Assembly: GCA_002946415.1 (NCBI GenBank)
Contig: NJPS01000059.1
Location: forward strand, 186,001-250,000
Direction of reading: 5' to 3'
DNA: 64,000 nt
Source of the DNA: Rutstroemia sp. NJR-2017a BVV2
Taxonomy: Eukaryota; Ascomycota; Leotiomycetes; Helotiales; Rutstroemiaceae
The notes under the pieces are model-generated. The model had not been told where the DNA came from, searched no databases, and worked only from the letters and a program-made list of their open reading frames with translations. Within the stretch, counting starts at the first letter, position 1, and every line of letters starts with the position of its first letter. Below, piece by piece: positions 56,757-64,000 of the stretch. A program made the position numbers and the translations under genes.

Positions 56757-58215
56757 CAACAGTGGGTGACAGAATTCCGTGCGCACGGGCCATAAGCGTA
56801 AATATCATCATTTTAGCCATATGTATTTAATCATCAACAACTACAACTATGGCGCCACTAATATGCTTGAGACTCTTTAGGACTCCTTCTCCTGGTCCTC
56901 TAGGAGGTGGGGAAGCTGATACTCCAAGAAAGACTATATTCTTTAATGTGCTAGTGCAGGAGGGCAACTCTAAAGCTATTCGTACAATAGCGAAAGAATA
57001 CGGTATCGCAGAGTCAATAGGACAGAAATAGTGTAAGTAATACTTGGATATAGGCGAGAAGGCAAAGCGGTATATACGGCTAAGGTCTAAAGTACTTAGA
57101 TATAACTCAAGAGTTACTAAATCGATATATAAGATACTGGTTTCTCCGTCCAAAAATCCTATCTATAAACAGTTACTTGATGCTCAAATAGAATACCACA
57201 AAATTCCAGTTCAAAAGCGTCAACTACAGTAGAAACTCAAGAAGTATACTAAGAAGGGTAGAAGGTATCTTTATACCTTTATGAAGAAAGTTATTTCATC
57301 TAAGAATTATAAAGATCGGATAGTCTATAGGAACGAGTATTTGTATAACGAGATATTCGACTTTTGGGATTATATAATCTTTATAGATAAAGTATATATT
57401 GATCCTACTTCCCAGACTCAAGATAGAATTCTCTGGGAGCAAGGGACTCGCAATAGGCCAGAGAATATCGAAGAAAGACTGCTACTTAAAAGTATCCGAT
57501 TCTATATTGCTACTTGGATCAGTTGGTAGGGGAAAGCAAAGAAATTGAGGTTCTATAATAACGAGAAGGATAAAGTAGAGCAGCCTCCTATACCCCCGAA
57601 GCCTTACCGACACCTAACAACAGAAACAGAGGAGGAGTATTACTATCGATTAGCTAAGTAGGAAGCCTCTAAGCTGTATCCCCGCGATATCAAGGTGCAG
57701 GGTAATTCTATAACTCAAAAGTACTATATAAAGAATCTCCTACCTATATATATTGATACTATAGAAAAGATAAGAGAAATCGATAGCAAACTGTAGTATC
57801 TACAAGAGGATGATAACCTATTGTATAGGATATATAAAGCAGGTCTAGTATAGAAGTATAGGGATACCTATAATATTAAAAACCTTCGGTATCCTGCTCA
57901 GAGCCCTGATATTAATCCTATAGAAGGTATTTGGGTAATTATTAAATAGAGGTTGTAGAAGAGGATCTTTGATACCGAGGACGAAATGAAACAAGCTTTA
58001 CAAGAGGAATAGGACAAAATCACTATGGAGGAGATCTGCCACCGCATCGCCGATATGCCCAGAAGATGCGCCGAGCTCGTATAATCAAAAGAAGGTCCTA
58101 TTCGAGGCAATAAGTGGTAGTTTAGATTTATTATTAAATTAATTACAAGTTGTTGAAATGATGATTCTGTTGCCAGTTATGGCCCCTGCATACGGAATTC
58201 TGTCACCCACTGTTG
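56757..58215 (+). mobile_element. decayed Tc1/mariner-type DNA transposon with terminal inverted repeats
   Basis: About 1.46 kb. The left end CAACAGTGGGTGACAGAATT is matched in reverse at 58196-58215, and similarity continues inwards (GGGCCATAA on both sides, then ATCATCATTT on both). The transposase frame on the plus strand (56849-58120) keeps helix-turn-helix-like segments, a WDYIIFIDKVYIDP strand (first DDE Asp), the RYPAQSPDINPIEGIWVIIK motif (second Asp region) and ends IADMPRRCAELV then GPIRGNKW. No clear TA target duplication was seen at the ends chosen, so the exact boundaries are uncertain. Confidence 0.88.
56849..58120 (+). pseudogene. transposase gene with eleven in-frame TAG/TAA stops, no frameshift
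   Basis: The frame from ATG 56849 stays aligned for 424 codons to TAG 58118. Internal stops are at 57029, 57038, 57230, 57527, 57659, 57794, 57851, 57947, 57956, 58010 and 58082: nine TAG and two TAA, no TGA. The TAG positions fit CAG (Gln) to TAG, i.e. CpA to TpA, the signature of RIP. Tyr, Lys, Ile and Asn codons are strongly AT-shifted. The gene cannot make a functional transposase. Confidence 0.88.
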
Positions 58216-59385
58216 GGCAGATAATGGGATTCTGCATGTGAGAACATCGCAAACTTCACTCAGAATTACCCAAGGCATTTCGGTGGCCCAATTATCTATC
58301 AAGTTACTTAAATCTTAACACTACTTACCAAGCCTCCAGTTATAAGTACGGAACAGCTTTCATATATAAAAGCCAGTTGATCAGTTCCTTAGTTAGAAAT
58401 TCTAAGATCAGATTGAACTCAAAATCGAAATATGCCTTTAACTAGCAACCCGATCTTAGAGTCTACAATAGAAGAACTAGTTCAATTGAGGACAAGTAGC
58501 ACATGGCTGTTTATATAGCTCTAGGGTAGCCCTAAGCGAGGATGTGTGTAAGTGAGCCTTCGGGCTAGTGCTATGCCTACTAGGTGGTGGAGTCGTACTG
58601 TAGCTTTGGCGGCTGTAGAATCGCTGGTGTTTTATTTGTGTTGAAGAGCAGGATCGCAATAGGCCTTACGGTGTATACCCTATAGATACTTTCAGTTACC
58701 TGCGTTCCTCTCATGAGCTTGGAGGCCTCCTTCAAGGACGCCTTCAGGAGTCAATTGAAGGCCCGGACAATGTACTGACACTTGCAGTGCGACTTGATGT
58801 TTGCGAATCAATGCTATTCGAAATATTCGTGACTTGGATATACTACTTCCAATACAGTCTGAGCATGGAAGCTGGGAAACGGATCATATGTAACACATTC
58901 CCAGCCGAGATTTTGGCATGGGAATCACTGTTTTGAATTTCAAGACTGGTCAGACTATATGATCCGAAATTCGTGATCAAAGGAATCGGAACATTGAAGC
59001 AGCAGAAAGCCCCCTCGCAGCGGAATTTGCTCCTATAGCCGACCAAGGGGAAGGAGTATATAGGTTGACAGAGACGTGATGTTCTGGGTCAGAGCTGCTC
59101 ACATTGGGTCAGACGTGTCAATCCTACTTGATCCATGACATGAACTTGTCCCTCTCTGCAGGTAGTTACCTGTTGAAAACATTACAGCACTATCGTCACG
59201 GCATTTCTTGTTGGTGTTGGAGTGAATGCTCAATTCGTTTGTGACCGATTCGAAGTATGACGCCTCAAAAAGCGAGACTTATGACACTATACCACCATAG
59301 CTAAGTCGTATTTACCTCCCCTCCCCCTCCCCTAAAGAGATCACGCGTAATCATCAGTAAATAAATATAGATATGCAGAAGAGAT
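58216..59385. other. AT-rich accessory DNA, no gene recognised
   Basis: 1.17 kb between the transposon and the 2EXR remnant. A 28-codon frame at 58432 (MPLTSNPILESTIEELVQLR) has some coding character but ends quickly and has no evident splice continuation. Confidence 0.35.
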
Positions 59386-59480
59386 TTAGTTGTATAATGT
59401 CAAATCGACAAATTGGAAATGCCCGTTGCACATTCTAGCCAACTTGTATAGTTGCGAAAACGGAGGCAGGTGAGGCATTC

Positions 59481-60077
59481 TCAATACTCTTCGCGGGAAG
59501 TCATCACGCCATGATCCTGGATAGCGGTATGCCCGGTCCCAATTTTCATCCTGTAGATTTCTTTCCAAGCCCTCCATCCACTGCCAAGCAATTTCCCTTC
59601 ATCAACATGTTTCGCAACGAATACAATCTCTTCCAGGGCCCTCAGGGCAGTGACATTCCATCCTAAGGAATACGATGTAGTCGCTCGTGTCACTAGATCA
59701 AGAGAAATAGCTAGAGAGCGAATTCTTTCGGATCCTGATCCCATTGTAATCTGGGTCAAGAGTCCTTCCTGTCCCCATTTCCGCATCCAATAGTTCTTAT
59801 TATTCGGAATATAAAGAGTACCAATCGCAGGATCGGGATAAATGTCAGGTGAACTTGTTTCAGGGAATAAGAGATAGCCAGAGAGGCGAGCTAACCTTCG
59901 AGCCTCGTTGCGGGCTTTGCGATATATATTGACAATAGGAGAGATAGGGCTAGGCGAATATCGCGGATACCATAGATTATATAGTTGATTGTAATAGTTA
60001 TATTCTGCTGTTTGTACTTCTATGATACGAGCTGGTGTTGTGAAATAAATAAGGCCCTATATAGCCAGAATCTCCAT
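59481..60077 (-). pseudogene. 2EXR-domain protein remnant
   Basis: One minus-strand frame runs from MEILAI (60077) through an in-frame TAG at 60059-60057, then GLIYFTTPARIIEVQTAEYN, YNLWYPRYSPSPISPIVNIY, RKARNEARRLARLSGYLLFP, IGTLYIPNNKNYW, and on to SREEY followed by a stop at 59481. The order (a helix with xEIL, then PxRIIEV, then SPPI...VCxxARxEA, then D..IGTLYI) is that of fungal 2EXR proteins, whose function is not known. A further fragment (MEGLERNLQDENWDRAYRYP, 59577-59386) continues in another frame. The stop fits a C-to-T change (CAG to TAG). I call it a decayed copy; a working gene with unseen introns is less likely. Confidence 0.65.
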
Positions 60078-60246
60078 AGCGATGGAAGGAATCGGGGTCC
60101 TTGCTCTAGATTGTTGTATAGTCTGTGGTGAAATTGGCAATACAGCAGCCGACTTCAGTCCCAGATATTGTTTCGATGAGAACTCTAATACTCTCGAGGC
60201 ATTCGTATACTACTTCTAAAACATATCTTCTACTAGGATTTATATA

Positions 60247-60679
60247 ACGTGCACCACCACCAAAATGGCCACCCCATAATGTTGGCCACTTTTATAGCTT
60301 CATATTGGAATTAAACCACAATAACAATAAAAAATAAAGAAGTCTAAGTAGAAATTAGTAGATCTCGATCTCCTCAACAATCTAGCAAGTTCTTTTATTG
60401 TACTCAGGTTCCTAGTATAAGTTATTATTATTACTAGGTAGTAAGGTTGAGCTCTTCACCAAAATTACCCGAAAATCGACCAACTCTTCTTATAACTCCA
60501 CAAATCATCAGTACAACCTCCTAAATACTTAACTTAGGGGTACGATTAAATGGCTTGAAGTAGACGATTAATCTAAGCCTCTTTATTAAGCTCCACTATT
60601 GTTGGTTGTTGAGAAAATTATAGATATATATGAAAAGTGGCCAACATCATGGGGTGGCCATCTTGGTGGGGTTGCACGT
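60247..60679. mobile_element. 433-bp MITE with ~47-bp terminal inverted repeats and TA flanks
   Basis: The left end ACGTGCACCACCACCAAAAT continues through a GGCCACCCCATAATGTTGG core to 60293. The right end (60633-60679) is its reverse complement with about four mismatches in 47 bases. Both ends abut TA (60245-60246 and 60680-60681), as expected for Tc1/mariner-type target duplication. The interior is AT-rich with no coding frame. This fits a non-autonomous miniature element. Confidence 0.85.
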
Positions 60680-60681
60680 TA

Positions 60682-61302
60682 CTTCGCTTCGAGATTATTG
60701 ATTCCAAAGAAGGAGTTGTCAAAACGCCAGGTGTTATTCTATATGGAAAAACCGCCTGTAGTCATGACAGTCCCCGGATATCCTTTTTTTTTTTTTGATG
60801 GTAGAACCTATGAATATTGAATCTTCCAGCCTATTACAAAGCTAAGGTTCTTGATTCTTGATCTCGAAGTAGACTGACTTGAGCACCTTACCGTATCCGG
60901 AGGTATCCGAATATGGGGTTCGTCTCCTTGGTCTCCTTGTTTATATTGTGGAGTCTCCGGTTTTGCCTCCCGATTCAAATCTACGTACCTGGGGTTAGTA
61001 CCGGGAATACAATCAAAGGGGGTATCTCGGGATCTATATTTTACTTCGGTCACAAAAAGTGCAGGGTACCTTGACGCTTCTAAAAGTTTTACAGAACGTC
61101 CAACCAACTATATATTACCCGTTTGGGCTGTCCCGCTGGTAAGCTGAGACCACCAGCATACGGCATTCTGTATACTCGGAGGTATTACCCACCTTTAGTA
61201 CTAGGTATATAATGGGTTAGTTTCTTTATATACAGTTTTCTCAATATGAGGAAAGTATTTTATCGACTCTAACCACTTTAACTCTACCATGCACCACGGT
61301 GG
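60682..61302. other. accessory DNA without recognised gene
   Basis: 621 bp with a 13-T run near 60786 and a minus-strand open frame (60808-61107) that has no recognised features. Probably decayed repeat sequence. Confidence 0.35.
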
Positions 61303-61660
61303 GGCCTACGCCGCAAAAATACATTATAGCTACCACACCACCAACACTTCTCATATATTTCTTGTTGGTGATTGAAATTGGCTGTTGGTTAGCATCAAGG
61401 TAAACGGACCAATTTCATTCGGCTGCACATCAGCCGCACAGCCCGTGCCGCAACCATACACTGTCGAGCTACCAAAAATTCTCACATATTGATTGTTGGC
61501 AATTCAACTTAGTTGTTGACTGGCATGAAGGTTTTAATTGACCACATTCATTCAGCAGCTGACGGGCCTATGCCACAACATTACATTAAACTGTGACATT
61601 GCCAGACTCCTTATGGTAATTCTTTCATGATTGAAGTTATTTGTTGGTTGACACGGAAGA
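61303..61660 (+). repeat. diverged tandem repeats, about three copies of ~125-137 bp
   Basis: Unit starts are at about 61303 (GGCCTACGCCGCAA), 61440 (AGCCCGTGCCGCAA) and 61564 (GGCCTATGCCACAA). Each is followed by a CATTA/CATAC word, a CTCATATAT-type segment, a TTGTTGG word, a second TTGTTG/CTGTTGG word and a GCATCAAGG-type end. The third copy is truncated. They have no coding potential. Confidence 0.65.

Positions 61661-64000
<2,340 letters not shown>

Noticed and set aside
58432..58520. Short plus-strand ORF starting MPLTSNPILEST
   Set aside because: It ends after 28 codons with no convincing donor site or downstream coding exon.

Overview
The window is nuclear DNA of a filamentous ascomycete (Pezizomycotina). 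The evidence is short 48-95 nt GT-AG introns with CTAAC/CTGAC-type branch sites, HET-domain genes, a CFEM protein, a HeLo protein, a PalC N-terminus, and repeats decayed by C-to-T change as expected from repeat-induced point mutation (RIP). The gene mix suggests Leotiomycetes, but that placement is only an inference.

Layout. 0-9 kb is a dense housekeeping block: the start of palC (truncated by the window edge), a small hydrophilic protein, a head-to-head pair of TFIID subunit genes (a TAF3-like histone-fold protein and TAF7), mitoribosomal mL54, a complex I 12.3 kDa/NDUFB10-type subunit, and a nucleolin/Gar2-like RNA-binding protein. 9-24 kb holds a small secreted cysteine-rich protein, a large disordered protein, an RBR-type E3 ligase, a CFEM protein with a very long Ser/Pro stalk, and a single-pass membrane glycoprotein. 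25-29.5 kb holds two decayed genes, a HET-domain gene and a DUF7924-type gene. 30-38.9 kb has an amino-acid permease divergent from an A-T-R NRPS-like reductase, followed by a SAM methyltransferase; this is a small candidate metabolite cluster.

39-56 kb carries a small membrane protein, a hypothetical protein, a large HeLo protein with an internal E2 ubiquitin-conjugating domain, a LysM effector, a Dal5-like allantoate permease with a GATA-rich palindromic promoter, a hypothetical protein and a protein with two HET domains. 56-62.4 kb is a repeat-rich accessory stretch: a Tc1/mariner copy with eleven in-frame TAG/TAA stops and no frameshift, a 2EXR-type remnant, a 433-bp MITE with TA flanks, and diverged ~130-bp tandem repeats. 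The window ends inside a flavin-dependent halogenase gene, which points to a metabolite cluster beyond the edge.

Most notable: the HeLo-E2 fusion at 42767-46723. It puts a fungal cell-death-type domain on a polypeptide with an apparently intact E2 active site, followed by a third conserved-looking block. Exon joins were worked out by hand from splice sites and reading frame; all functions are inferred from protein sequence features.
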